Assembly (NCBI RefSeq): GCF_041380235.1
Contig: NZ_JBGIYY010000012.1
Span: forward strand, 92,554-156,553
DNA length: 64,000 nt
Reading direction: 5' to 3'
DNA from: Glaciecola sp041380235
GTDB taxonomy: Bacteria > Pseudomonadota > Gammaproteobacteria > Enterobacterales > Alteromonadaceae
The notes under the pieces were generated by a model that saw only the letters and a list, made by a program, of their open reading frames with translations, was not told the origin of the DNA and made no database searches. This document shows, piece by piece, positions 46,624 to 55,286 of this stretch. How positions within the stretch are numbered: position 1 is the first letter of the stretch; every line of letters starts with the position of its first letter. Position numbers and translations under genes: made by a program.

Positions 46624-48053
46624 GACGCAATGCACCAGGAATCCACGCGATGAGTTTGACTAAAGTCGCCTGCGCGCTGGTTGTCGCGGCAACGCTATCT
46701 GGCTGCACTACCAGTTCACTAGTGAGAACCGAAGAGGCACGCGAAGCATCCCGCTCCAGCCTTCCAGAACTCCCTCAAGCTTTTGCTACGGCACAGCAGA
46801 ACATTGGCGATGTAAATGTTAGCTGGCTTGAAAAACTCAACGATCCGTTGCTAACTAAACTGGTAATTGAAGCGCAGCAAAATAACCCGAATTTACAAGT
46901 GTTAGCGGCCAATATTGAAGCCTCTCGCGCACTAGCCGACCAAGCGGGTGCTTCGTTAAGCCCCACGGTAGGAGCGGGCATTAGTACCGGCATTGGCGGC
47001 AATATAAGTGACAGTGCGGTAAGTAAGATTAATGTCGGTTTAGAAGCCAGCTGGGAGCTTGATTTGTGGGGGAGAATTCGCTCAGGTGAGTTAGCTTCTG
47101 AAGAAAATTTAGCGTCAGTTGAAGCCGACTATTTGTTTGCTCAGTATTCTTTAGCGGCTAACGTGGCCCGAGCTTACTTTTTAGCCATTGAAGCCAATCA
47201 ACTTGAGCTTATTGCTAATTCGACCATCGGTGTATTGGAGGAAACCCACCGCATCGTTACCGTTCAGGTAGAAAACGGCATTGGCGACCAGGGTGATTTG
47301 TCGTTGGTTAAAACCGACCGCGCCAATGCACAAGATAGTTTGGTTTCAAGCAAAGCGGCTCAACGTTCGGCATCGCGCTCACTAGAGCTACTGTTGGGAC
47401 GTTACCCAAGCGCTGAGCTCACTGTGGATAGTTTGTTACCAATAGTACCTGCTTCCCCTCCTGCCGGTCTGCCATCTGAACTATTAGAGAGAAGACCCGA
47501 CTTGGTCGCCGCAGAACGACGAATTGCCGCCGCATTTAATCAAATTGATGCCGCGAAAGCGGCAAAATTACCCGCGCTGTCACTCAGCGGTACGCTTGGT
47601 GGGGCATCAAATGCCTTGTCGAACATACTCAACCCTGTGAATCTTGCTTGGCAAGCTGCCTCAAGTTTAATGGCTCCGCTGATTGATGGTGGTGCTTTAG
47701 ATGCACAGGTAGATATTAGGACTGCTGAACAAGAGGCTGCGGTTGCAAACTATGCACAAGCGGCCTTAAACGCCTTCAACGACGTCGAAACATCACTAGA
47801 CGCAAGCCAAGTAGTCGAGCAACGCAAAGAGGCCTTGACGGTCGCCTTGGATGAATCAAAGCGCGCGCTTAGAATTGCTGACCTACAGTATAAAGAGGGT
47901 GAAATTGGCTTGTTAGACGTGCTGCTGATTCAACAGCGGGTATTTGCTGCCCAGCGCAACTATGCGTCGATTAATAGATCTGCTTTGATCCAATATATTG
48001 ATTTGAATTTGGCCTTAGGCGGCGGTTGGGAGCCGCCTGCTGCCGGTGATTAG
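46620..48053 (+). CDS. Outer-membrane efflux channel lipoprotein (NodT/OprM type)
   Basis: A TolC-family outer-membrane factor of 477 residues. The lipobox is TLSGC (about residue 29). The two OEP repeats are visible; in the first, LEASWELDLWGRIRSGELAS is the family hallmark, and LPSELLERRPDLVAAERRI begins the second. Its start overlaps the RND stop. It completes the tripartite pump and could also serve the two-gene pump at 36711-40926. Confidence 0.92.
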   Translation: MRRNAPGIHAMSLTKVACALVVAATLSGCTTSSLVRTEEAREASRSSLPELPQAFATAQQNIGDVNVSWLEKLNDPLLTKLVIEAQQNNPNLQVLAANIEASRALADQAGASLSPTVGAGISTGIGGNISDSAVSKINVGLEASWELDLWGRIRSGELASEENLASVEADYLFAQYSLAANVARAYFLAIEANQLELIANSTIGVLEETHRIVTVQVENGIGDQGDLSLVKTDRANAQDSLVSSKAAQRSASRSLELLLGRYPSAELTVDSLLPIVPASPPAGLPSELLERRPDLVAAERRIAAAFNQIDAAKAAKLPALSLSGTLGGASNALSNILNPVNLAWQAASSLMAPLIDGGALDAQVDIRTAEQEAAVANYAQAALNAFNDVETSLDASQVVEQRKEALTVALDESKRALRIADLQYKEGEIGLLDVLLIQQRVFAAQRNYASINRSALIQYIDLNLALGGGWEPPAAGD

Positions 48054-48199
48054 CGCGTTAATAAGTAATATTGTAGTGGCGAGCGAATAGTTGGTAATTC
48101 TCATTTTAGTATTTTTTGAAATACTTGGTACGAAAACTGTATAAGTTGTTAATTAACCATTAGCTATATGATGTGAGTCAATAACCCAACGGACGCCAT

Positions 48200-50260
48200 A
48201 TGCTTTTTAAATCTATTCGATCATCTATCGCTGCGTTGACGAGTTTTTCGATTGTATTGGCTTGCGTGGCAGTCATCGCCGTATCACTTTCTGTGTACGA
48301 AGAATTATATTTAGATTCAGTGAAAAAAGACCTAGACGGTTTATCATCAAATTTGGCCAACGATTTACTGTCTATTGTGTCTGCTGACATCCCAGACGAT
48401 TTTGAACTCACAACGTCTTTATTACGCCTCGATAGATACGAAAACGTGAAGTTCGCTGCGATATTAGATAAAGATTATCAAACCAAGGAACTCTATGGCG
48501 GCAAGTCGCTCAACTCTATGGACGAAATCACGAATCGACTTAACACGCTAGAAAACTCAGAGATCAAGCTCGGTGTGGGTGTTTCCGAAGGTGAATTAAT
48601 TGCATTTAAACAGATAGGCGAAATTTCCCTTCCTCAGGGTTATTTGTTGATTGTCAATGATGTGATGACGCCGCTTGCTCAAAGCAAGGAAACGCTTTTA
48701 TATCGAGTGTTGCCGCTAGCAACTCTGATTATTTTGATTGGCATATTTGTATCAGCTTGGCAAAACTATCGGATGTTAAACCCGCTCAAACAACTTGCCG
48801 AATTAGCACGAAAAATTAAGCGTACTAATGATTATTCAATCAAGCTTGAAATCGAAGGTAAACGCGAAGTCAAAGACTTGTCAGACGAAATTAGCAGTAT
48901 GATGAGCACCATTGATGAAGAGTCAACTAAAAACAAAGCCTACACAGAACAACTTAAAAATCAACGCCAAGCAATGGAGCATATGGCAAACTACGATTCG
49001 CTGACAGGTTTGCCAAATCGTCCTAACTTTTTGTCATTACTAGACAAAGTGCTCGCAGCATCTAAAACCGCTGATATTAATCCTGCGCTTTTATATTGCG
49101 ATTTAGACGGATTCAAAGCCGTGAACGATTTGCATGGCCATGAGATTGGGGACAAACTGCTAATTGAAGTGAGTGAAAGACTGAAAAGTTATTTGTTGGA
49201 AAATGACGTAGTGTCTCGACTTGGTGGCGATGAGTTTTTAATTCTTTTAGCTGATTCTAAAAATCAAAATACACTTATAAGCCTCGCTGAAAAAATAGTC
49301 GCTGGCTTGGGCGAGCCTTTTGAAATAAATGGATGGGAAGTAAATATCAGCGTGAGCGTCGGCATTTCATATGCTAAACAGTCCGACTATGATGCGACGC
49401 GTCTAATTGCAAATGCCGATATTGCGATGTATCGGTCTAAAGTCACAGGGAAAAATACCTACGCAATTTTTGAAGCAAATATGATGAGCGCGAATAAACG
49501 TCGTATCGATATTGCTAACGCGATCCCACATGCTATTAAAGACAATGAATTTGAATTGCATTATCAACCAAAGGTAGACAAGCATGAAAACGTACTTGGC
49601 TTTGAGGCACTTATCCGATGGAATAGTGCAGAATTAGGATTTATTTCTCCAGTAGAATTTATCTGTATAGCTGAGCAAAGCGGTAAGATAAATATGATTA
49701 CTCAATGGGTTATCAATAAGGTATGCGAAAACCTCAAGCCCCTACAGGATAGGTATGGCAAGCATATTGTTGTTGCGCTCAACTTATCAGCAAATGATCT
49801 TAAAGAACCACATCTTTTAAGCTGCATCCATAAAGCGTTTAAACAACACTCAGTGCGCCCACAGTCTATTGAATTTGAGGTAACTGAATCTGCTCTACTA
49901 GAAAATTTTGAACAAGCTAATTTCTTTTTTGATCAACTAGCGTTAATGGGCTGTTCGGTTGCCTTAGATGATTTTGGGACGGGGTATTCGTCTTTAAGTT
50001 ATCTCACAAAAATCAAGCTGAACACCTTAAAAATAGACAAGCAGTTTATTGACGGAATAGGCGTATCTAAAAGCACAACCCTGATTACCAAGACAATCGT
50101 TGAAATGGCAAAAAATCTTAGCTTGAAGGTATGCGCTGAAGGTGTCGAAACAGAAGAACAAAAAGCGTTTTTACTGAGTATTAACTGCGAGCAATTACAA
50201 GGATATTTGTTTTCAAAGCCGCTGCCTTTAGAAAAACTAATTGCCCAGGTATCGGCCTAA
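48200..50260 (+). CDS. Membrane GGDEF-EAL protein (c-di-GMP turnover)
   Basis: A 686-residue membrane protein. A helix (about 12-32), a periplasmic sensory region (about 33-165), a second helix (about 170-190) and HAMP (about 190-245) precede an intact GGDEF domain (RLGGDEFLILL near 341) and an EAL domain with the FEALIRWNS motif (about 465), DDFGTGYSSLSYL and EGVETEEQ. The EAL catalytic residues look present. The inhibitory site preceding GGDEF reads LEND, not RxxD. So it could make or degrade c-di-GMP; I lean to a phosphodiesterase whose GGDEF domain is regulatory or active. It faces a PstS-like/porin pair. Confidence 0.93.
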   Translation: MLFKSIRSSIAALTSFSIVLACVAVIAVSLSVYEELYLDSVKKDLDGLSSNLANDLLSIVSADIPDDFELTTSLLRLDRYENVKFAAILDKDYQTKELYGGKSLNSMDEITNRLNTLENSEIKLGVGVSEGELIAFKQIGEISLPQGYLLIVNDVMTPLAQSKETLLYRVLPLATLIILIGIFVSAWQNYRMLNPLKQLAELARKIKRTNDYSIKLEIEGKREVKDLSDEISSMMSTIDEESTKNKAYTEQLKNQRQAMEHMANYDSLTGLPNRPNFLSLLDKVLAASKTADINPALLYCDLDGFKAVNDLHGHEIGDKLLIEVSERLKSYLLENDVVSRLGGDEFLILLADSKNQNTLISLAEKIVAGLGEPFEINGWEVNISVSVGISYAKQSDYDATRLIANADIAMYRSKVTGKNTYAIFEANMMSANKRRIDIANAIPHAIKDNEFELHYQPKVDKHENVLGFEALIRWNSAELGFISPVEFICIAEQSGKINMITQWVINKVCENLKPLQDRYGKHIVVALNLSANDLKEPHLLSCIHKAFKQHSVRPQSIEFEVTESALLENFEQANFFFDQLALMGCSVALDDFGTGYSSLSYLTKIKLNTLKIDKQFIDGIGVSKSTTLITKTIVEMAKNLSLKVCAEGVETEEQKAFLLSINCEQLQGYLFSKPLPLEKLIAQVSA

Positions 50261-50283
50261 GACTAATAAAAGAAGAAACGAAG

Positions 50284-50315
50284 TGCCATAGATACGCGCG
50301 TACGTATTTATGGCA
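50284..50315. terminator. Long hairpin between convergent genes
   Basis: TGCCATAGATACG (50284-50296) pairs with CGTATTTATGGCA (50303-50315): 13 base pairs with one G-T wobble and a 6-base loop. It lies between the GGDEF-EAL stop and the PstS-like stop. There is no long T-run, so efficiency as a terminator is uncertain. Confidence 0.6.
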
Positions 50316-50328
50316 TTCGCTGTGTATT

Positions 50329-50748
50329 CTATTCTGCGGTGAAGATGACCTTTAGCCCTTCTGGGATAGGGTGGTCTGAGGGCAAGTAACATACCGAGCC
50401 TTCATTTTCTAAAACGTATTCTATGAGCAATACTTTGTCATCAAATTGTTTAGGTGGTTTTTTACGACCGGAGAAGCGCATTTGCGCCCAATAAGATTGA
50501 ATGCGTGCTTCAGTTAAACCAACCACTTTGGTATTAAACACGACTCTAAGGTCATTTTTCGGTGACAATTCAACTGCCCTTAAATTTTCAGGTAAGCTGC
50601 CGCCCAAAAACAAGTTGCGCACCTGTTGCTTGGTTAGCTGCATCTCACTGTCGATATTTGCTACCACCAAAACTGTGGTTTGTGCTGAAGCGCTGTGAGC
50701 CCATAGCGCGAACATTATGAAATAGAACAAACGAATGATTGTTTTCAT
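50329..50748 (-). CDS. Small PstS-like periplasmic substrate-binding protein
   Basis: A periplasmic protein of 139 residues: signal peptide to about residue 22 (ALWAHSASAQ), then a half-size phosphate-binding-protein-like domain (LTKQQVRNLFLGG, RVVFNTKVVGLTEARIQSYW, GSVCYLPSDHPIPEGL). Full PstS has two lobes and about 320 residues, so this is a single-lobe relative. Such small proteins often sit beside an outer-membrane barrel and a signalling protein in Alteromonadales. The ATG at 50748 shares a base with the upstream stop (TGATG). The ligand is unknown. Confidence 0.82.
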   Translation of the reverse strand: MKTIIRLFYFIMFALWAHSASAQTTVLVVANIDSEMQLTKQQVRNLFLGGSLPENLRAVELSPKNDLRVVFNTKVVGLTEARIQSYWAQMRFSGRKKPPKQFDDKVLLIEYVLENEGSVCYLPSDHPIPEGLKVIFTAE

Positions 50749-51959
50749 CAGAATACCCACTCCATACCAACCTGCAACAATTCTGCATTTGAGAATGTAC
50801 CTGCTCCCAACCGTTCGCCATTTTGCGAAAATGTAAATTGCTCTTCTCTTGTAAAAGTAAGATCGACCTTAAAGGCGATGTTAGTCCGAAAGTCATACCT
50901 CAGTCCAAGTGATGTAGTCTCTAAGTCGGGTAGCGAGATGCTGCCCTGCACTACGTCGAGTTGCTGTGCCAAAAAGTCTAACTGAGGATCAATTCCCAAT
51001 GGGATTTCGTTGGGCGCGGTAGCGTTTTTCGACTTACTTTTACCCAGCGTTGCATGTGCCACGAATGGATAAAAGTTATACCCCACGCTGATATAATAGC
51101 TATTTGTTCTTTCTATAAAAAATGCGGATGAGTTTAACTGCGAGAATTCAATTCGGGCGAAGTAATCTACGTTTTCCCACCCAGCACTTAGCTGTCGAAT
51201 AATTGCTGTGTCATTGATTTCTATGGACTTAGCTGAATTGGCGAAGCCAAGCTGTCTAAGCGTCTGAGCAAAAGGTTGCAAATCGTCAAGGCCGACTGAT
51301 GCTGCGGCACGATGATAAGATGCACGAAAATTGAATTGGCCGACGTATGCGGAGCCAGTAATTCCTGCTAAGTCTCTTACCTCTATATCGAAGTCTCTAT
51401 TTGTAAAGTTTACTTCGCCGTTGAACTCACCATAGTACGCGTCGATCGCACCTGAGAAAGAGTGTGTAGAAAACTCATAGGTTCCTAATAGACCGTCATA
51501 ATCGGTAAACAAGAAACTGTCGTAGACAACTAAGGGAAGAGAAATCCAAGGGTAGGCAAAGCCTACATCTATGGCTTCAGAAAATTGAAAAAGTGGTATT
51601 CGTTGTCGTCCTAGCTTGAAGCTTAGACCATTCGTTGGGCGGTAGTCTAAGTAAAGCCATTGAAGCTCGCTGTCGCGATCATCACTTGCCCTTAATACTG
51701 CCTGAGCAATGACGTGAAGTTTGTCGGTTAAAGTAGCGTCTGCTCTTAAACCCAAAAGTGACTCGGGTTTCAAGCTTAGGCTGTCGTCATACCCATAAAA
51801 AGCGGTTTCGTCATCATTTAAATAGCCGCCAACGATTCTGGCAAAGCCTGAAAACTTTATTGTTTCGTCGTCTTCGCTAGCAAAAGTTTAAAAAGATAGT
51901 AATGAACCCCATAGCATACTAACGACTATGAATTTGACAAAAAGGAGCTTTGTTCGCAT
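50748..51959 (-). pseudogene. Outer-membrane porin-like gene with in-frame stop in the signal peptide
   Basis: The barrel frame runs from 51959 (ATG, start MRTKLLFVKFIVVSMLWGS, with AAAAGGAGC-like purines absent) to 50748. At codon 24 (bases 51888-51890) it reads TAA in phase, between LLSF and the likely cleavage region TFASEDDE. The remaining about 380 residues are intact: KFSGFARIVGGYLNDDE, the SFKLGRQRIPLFQF segment and a C-terminal ending EWVF, typical of a beta-barrel with terminal Phe. A later TTG start (51773) would lack any signal peptide and about 60 barrel residues. It is therefore probably inactive or read through, unless the base is a sequencing error. Its neighbour is the PstS-like gene, translationally linked. 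Confidence 0.75.
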
Positions 51960-52259
51960 GTGTAAACTTTCCCGAAATAGTGTTAAGCAAACTTGAATTC
52001 AACATGTCAGTCGAAGCGCTAAGCTTTTCATTCGCTTCAAAGGAGCAAAACGTAATGCAGGGCAGTCATTTTCGAAAGTATCAGAAAATGACTGCCCTGA
52101 TTTATCAGCCGTTTTCATTTTATCGCCAAATTTTCACAGATCTTTAATGAGACTCGTTGCATAGACAAAGCAAAGTTGACCTGCCAAATGTCATGCAAAA
52201 TACATCGACATGTTATCTCATCAGACTTATCCCTTAATAAGGGTACTTCGTATTCTGGT
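51960..52259. other. Intergenic region with a perfect inverted repeat
   Basis: Three hundred bases between the porin-like gene start and the transglycosylase stop. No coding frame is supported. It contains the 16-bp perfect hairpin listed separately; otherwise I see nothing recognisable. Confidence 0.55.
52058..52099. repeat. Perfect 16-bp inverted repeat (hairpin)
   Basis: CAGGGCAGTCATTTTC (52058-52073) and GAAAATGACTGCCCTG (52084-52099) are exact reverse complements around a 10-base loop. There is no T-run immediately after either arm, so it is not a classical terminator. It could be a palindromic repeat unit, an mRNA-stabilising hairpin or a protein binding site. Confidence 0.85.
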
Positions 52260-52880
52260 TCAAATAGTGTGGCTATAGCGTTGGTATAGAATTTTAACGC
52301 GGCGCAAATATTCGCGGGTTTCGTTAAAAGGTGGGACGCCATTATAGCGTTTAACAGCGTTCTCCCCTGCGTTGTAGGCGGCAATTACACGCTCTACATC
52401 GTGATCAAACTCCTTCATTAACCAAGCTAGGTACTTTACTCCCGCGCTAATGTTTTGCTGCGGATTATGGGGGTCACTGACGCCAAATCGTTCTTGAGTT
52501 GCGGGCATAAGTTGCATTAACCCTTGTGCACCAGCGCTCGACAGCGCGGTAGGCTCAAACCAAGACTCAGCGTGTATTATTGCTCGTACAAGGGCTTTGT
52601 CGACACCAAAGGCAGTAGCTGCATCGTTGACTTCGCGAAAGTATAGTGTCTGTTTTAGCGGCGTCTTAGTCCAATTTATACCTGTACGACACGTACCAAA
52701 GCATCCATGATTTTTTACATGATACCGAGATGTGTCCGGTTTGCTGCTGGTAAGCACTTTGACGCCATTATCATCCGTATAGGTATAAACTTGTGCTTGT
52801 GTAGTATGGCCATTGGCCAATAAATACGTTAATAAAAGTATTAAAAAAAATGTTTCGCGCAAGCTTTTTCCCCAAAGCAA
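52260..52880 (-). CDS. Periplasmic lytic transglycosylase (SLT family)
   Basis: A secreted murein lytic transglycosylase (206 residues). The signal peptide ends near HTTQAQ, followed by a DUF4124-like strand segment (VYTYTDDNGVKVLTSSKP) and an SLT domain with the catalytic Glu in IIHAESWFEPTALSSAGAQG. GLMQLMPATQERFGV and AYNAGENAVKRYNG are the other two hallmark motifs. It starts with TTG at 52880; no ATG precedes the signal peptide. It cleaves peptidoglycan in cell-wall remodelling. The gene is monocistronic. Confidence 0.92.
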   Translation of the reverse strand: MLWGKSLRETFFLILLLTYLLANGHTTQAQVYTYTDDNGVKVLTSSKPDTSRYHVKNHGCFGTCRTGINWTKTPLKQTLYFREVNDAATAFGVDKALVRAIIHAESWFEPTALSSAGAQGLMQLMPATQERFGVSDPHNPQQNISAGVKYLAWLMKEFDHDVERVIAAYNAGENAVKRYNGVPPFNETREYLRRVKILYQRYSHTI

Positions 52881-53247
52881 CTCATAGACTCAGTAGCCCT
52901 TTATTATATAAAACGTGGTCAGAGCAGGCAGTAAAACTGCTACATTAGTTATGTATCGATGTTTTAAGTGTTTTACTTTAATTATCGGGAATGTATCACA
53001 TAAAAATAGCGGGAACGAAAATCACGTGCTAGATTTAGTCGTAGGTAACATCCAATTTCTTCAATCTAGGAAGGCACTGCATCTATGCTAAAAACGATCG
53101 AATGCATAGATGAACGGCATTTGGTTCTTGGCAAATTGTAGTGACAGTTTTAGATGTAGAGCTAGATTAGACTTTATACGTTTAAGACCTTAACTTGTCA
53201 GTGCCCGCCAGACCAAGGCAAACAATCATTTATCAAACGAGGTTAGC
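52881..53247. other. Intergenic region with a 9-bp inverted repeat
   Basis: About 370 bases between the divergent transglycosylase and amidase genes. CATCTATGC (53080-53088) and GCATAGATG (53104-53112) form an inverted repeat with a 15-base spacer, which could be a regulator-binding site. No gene was found. Confidence 0.45.
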
Positions 53248-54201
53248 ATGAGCGAACAACCAGTAAATCCAAAACGCGGGACTGCCGCTGAAGAACTGAA
53301 TCCTCCAGCAGAGAGCACGGTAAAGAGACTACAACAACTGATCGGTGTCGCTTGGACTGATTGGGATGAGCCTGAAATGAAAGCGCCGACTTTAGCCTTT
53401 CTTGATAGTATTGAAGCCTTGAATTCAGATGAGCAACGCAGTAAGGCAGAGGCCCGACAGTTAATCACCCAATTTTGGGGCAACGGAGACCAGCTGGATG
53501 AGTTTTCGAATCTGCTGGCATCGTGGGCAGAAGGCGATTTTCATGTTAGTGCTTTTGATCCGTTGTCGGCAGTTGAAACTGCTCCAGCGGTTGCTGATGA
53601 TGCGATTGCTGACTTACCCATGGCCAACGGCCAGCAAGTCGCCATATGTATCGGCCACACCGCCAGCGGCAATGGTAGTGGTGCTCAGAATAAGTACGCT
53701 GTAATAAAAGATGAGCACAAGTGGAATGAGGAGGTCGCCTTTTTGCTGCGAGATATTCTAATTTCTCGCGGAGCATCGCCGAAAATATACTATCGCACGG
53801 ATGGCGGCTACAGCAGTTTTGTTGCTAAGCAATCTAGAGAAATAAGAACGCAACAGCCAAATTGTAAATGTGCCATTGAATTGCATTACAACGCTTCAGC
53901 GAACCCGACTTCCCATGGATGTGAGTTTCTTTGTTACTCCAACTCTGGAGAGCGCTTGGCACGTGAATTAGTGAATGCCTATAAAGGTCAGTTCCCAGAA
54001 ATGAGGCTGCGTAGAGATAATGGTGTTTACAGAATCTCAAGCGGTAACGGCGTGGGCTGGTTAAAGAGTGTGCCGCCGCCGGCCGTGATCGTGGAGCCAT
54101 TTTTTTCGTCGAACGAACAAGAGATGCTTTTCTTCGACGGCAAGAAGCAAGAGCTCGCAATGGCTTACGCAAAGGGGATGTTAAATTTTGTGAATAGCTA
54201 G
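53248..54201 (+). CDS. N-acetylmuramoyl-L-alanine amidase (Amidase_3) without signal peptide
   Basis: A zinc amidase (317 residues) that cleaves the glycan-peptide bond of peptidoglycan. The Amidase_3 domain occupies about 133-316: ICIGHTASGNGSG (zinc His), the IELHYNASANP motif (second zinc His), and the catalytic Glu in VIVEPFFSS. The first 130 residues are hydrophilic and unrelated to AmiB/AmiC AMIN domains (MSEQPVNPKRGTAAEELNPP), and there is no signal peptide. The protein must be released by lysis, exported by another route, or act inside. It may come from a phage endolysin or be a secreted effector. No phage genes are nearby. Confidence 0.85.
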   Translation: MSEQPVNPKRGTAAEELNPPAESTVKRLQQLIGVAWTDWDEPEMKAPTLAFLDSIEALNSDEQRSKAEARQLITQFWGNGDQLDEFSNLLASWAEGDFHVSAFDPLSAVETAPAVADDAIADLPMANGQQVAICIGHTASGNGSGAQNKYAVIKDEHKWNEEVAFLLRDILISRGASPKIYYRTDGGYSSFVAKQSREIRTQQPNCKCAIELHYNASANPTSHGCEFLCYSNSGERLARELVNAYKGQFPEMRLRRDNGVYRISSGNGVGWLKSVPPPAVIVEPFFSSNEQEMLFFDGKKQELAMAYAKGMLNFVNS

Positions 54202-54568
54202 CTGCTGTTCAATTGCTCTGAATTGGTTTTCTTAGCAACAGTCAATCACGCAGATGCCGTATTTTCTCCAGCGGCATGCTGCTTTCGCTTTATTCACTCT
54301 GCGCCAGCATGATACATTTAATATTTTCAGGTTTTGCACCTAAGCTCAGCATATATAAATTCGGTAAGTGAGTCGCGGGAAAACCTAAAAGCGGCTTCTT
54401 TGGCATCATTTAACCGTGTGTTTAAGGCTCACTTTGTAAAGTTGACGGTAGCAGCCGCAGCGGTATGTTTCGTTCTACAGCGGGAATATCAAAGTAATCA
54501 TCAACTTTTGAGAGGCTTGCTTAGCTGATGAGAAAAGCGGGTAGCTAAAAATTCCTGTGGAGTAAAGC
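54202..54568. other. Intergenic region without a recognised gene
   Basis: About 370 bases. A short open frame at 54334-54528 starting with TTG has no ribosome site and no recognisable motif. I see no repeat or strong hairpin. Confidence 0.5.
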
Positions 54569-54748
54569 ATGGCAAGATTAAGAAAATGTCCAGATTGCAA
54601 GCATAAAGTTTCCAAGAGAGCGGACGCGTGTCCAAATTGTGGTTACAGATTTTCTCAAAAATGGGATGAAATCAGAGCTTCGAACATAATAAAACCTATT
54701 TTGTGGCTTGGGGTTTTAATATTTCTTGTGAGTCTGATACCTGAGTAA
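54569..54748 (+). CDS. Small zinc-ribbon membrane protein (59 residues)
   Basis: A small protein with a zinc ribbon of two CxxC knuckles (KCPDCKHKV and ACPNCGYRF, Cys 7, 10, 21, 24) followed by a linker and one hydrophobic helix near the C-terminus (about 42-57, PILWLGVLIFLVSLIP). The ATG has GGAG about 7 bases upstream. Both features together make a real gene likely despite its size. Proteins of this zinc_ribbon-TM design are common in accessory regions of bacteria and mostly uncharacterised. Confidence 0.8.
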   Translation: MARLRKCPDCKHKVSKRADACPNCGYRFSQKWDEIRASNIIKPILWLGVLIFLVSLIPE

Positions 54749-54821
54749 ACTGTAGTAACTTTAAAAGTTGCGTGACAGCTTCTCTGATAGCCTGATACTT
54801 AACATTCTCAAATTACGGGCA

Positions 54822-54852
54822 AAAAAAAGCCCTCGCGTTTGGAGGGCTGCTT
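54822..54852 (-). terminator. Rho-independent terminator
   Basis: On the minus strand GCCCTC and GAGGGC flank a loop (CAAACGC) and are followed by a run of eight T. It lies 20 bases after the stop of the PEP-CTERM-like gene and shows that this gene was once a normal transcription unit. Confidence 0.88.
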
Positions 54853-54872
54853 GTCAATGTAATATGTATTAC

Positions 54873-55286
54873 TTATGCTTTTTTGCGATCTATCCAACCT
54901 AGGCCCGCAAGACCCAAACCAAATAGGGCTAGCGTGGTCGGTGAAGCAACTTTAACTTGGTAAGTTGCGTTCCCAGCGTTAACAAATTCAAGAGTACTGT
55001 CGATTCCAAAGGCTGAACCCCCTAATTCACGAAAGACAGTCGGTCTACCGCAACCGTTCGGCGATAATGCTTCACATGAAGAGAAACTCAGCAACTCCTC
55101 TGCACCAAGATCGACGTTATAACTAGTAGGTCCGGCAAACAGCCAAGGTAGGGTGAAAAAATGCACCAAAGATGCTCGCGTAATTTGGTTGCGTGCGCTC
55201 ACCAAAATATTGCCCATTAAAATAGACTTTGAACTCGGTCATGCCAGAATTTACTTCAGCTTCTTTACCAACAATGACAACCACCG
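54873..55286 (-). pseudogene. Truncated and frameshifted PEP-CTERM-like protein gene
   Basis: The C-terminus ATYQVKVASPTTLALFGLGL plus GLGWIDRKKA is a PEP-CTERM-type sorting tail. The open frame with this tail continues upstream in a different phase: NGQYFGERTQPNYASIFGAF joins FAGPTSYNVDLGAEE if one base is removed from an A6 run on the + strand (55156-55161; T6 on the coding strand). Removing that base gives a continuous FGAFFTLPWLFAGPTSYN. In addition there is no signal peptide: the coding region starts abruptly after the toxin gene stop at 55287, so the 5' part is missing. I read it as a remnant; a sequencing error could explain the frameshift but not the missing 5' end. Confidence 0.7.

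Noticed and set aside
54334..54528. Possible 64-residue protein on the + strand
   Set aside because: It starts with TTG without a ribosome site, and the sequence shows no fold or motif; treated as non-coding.
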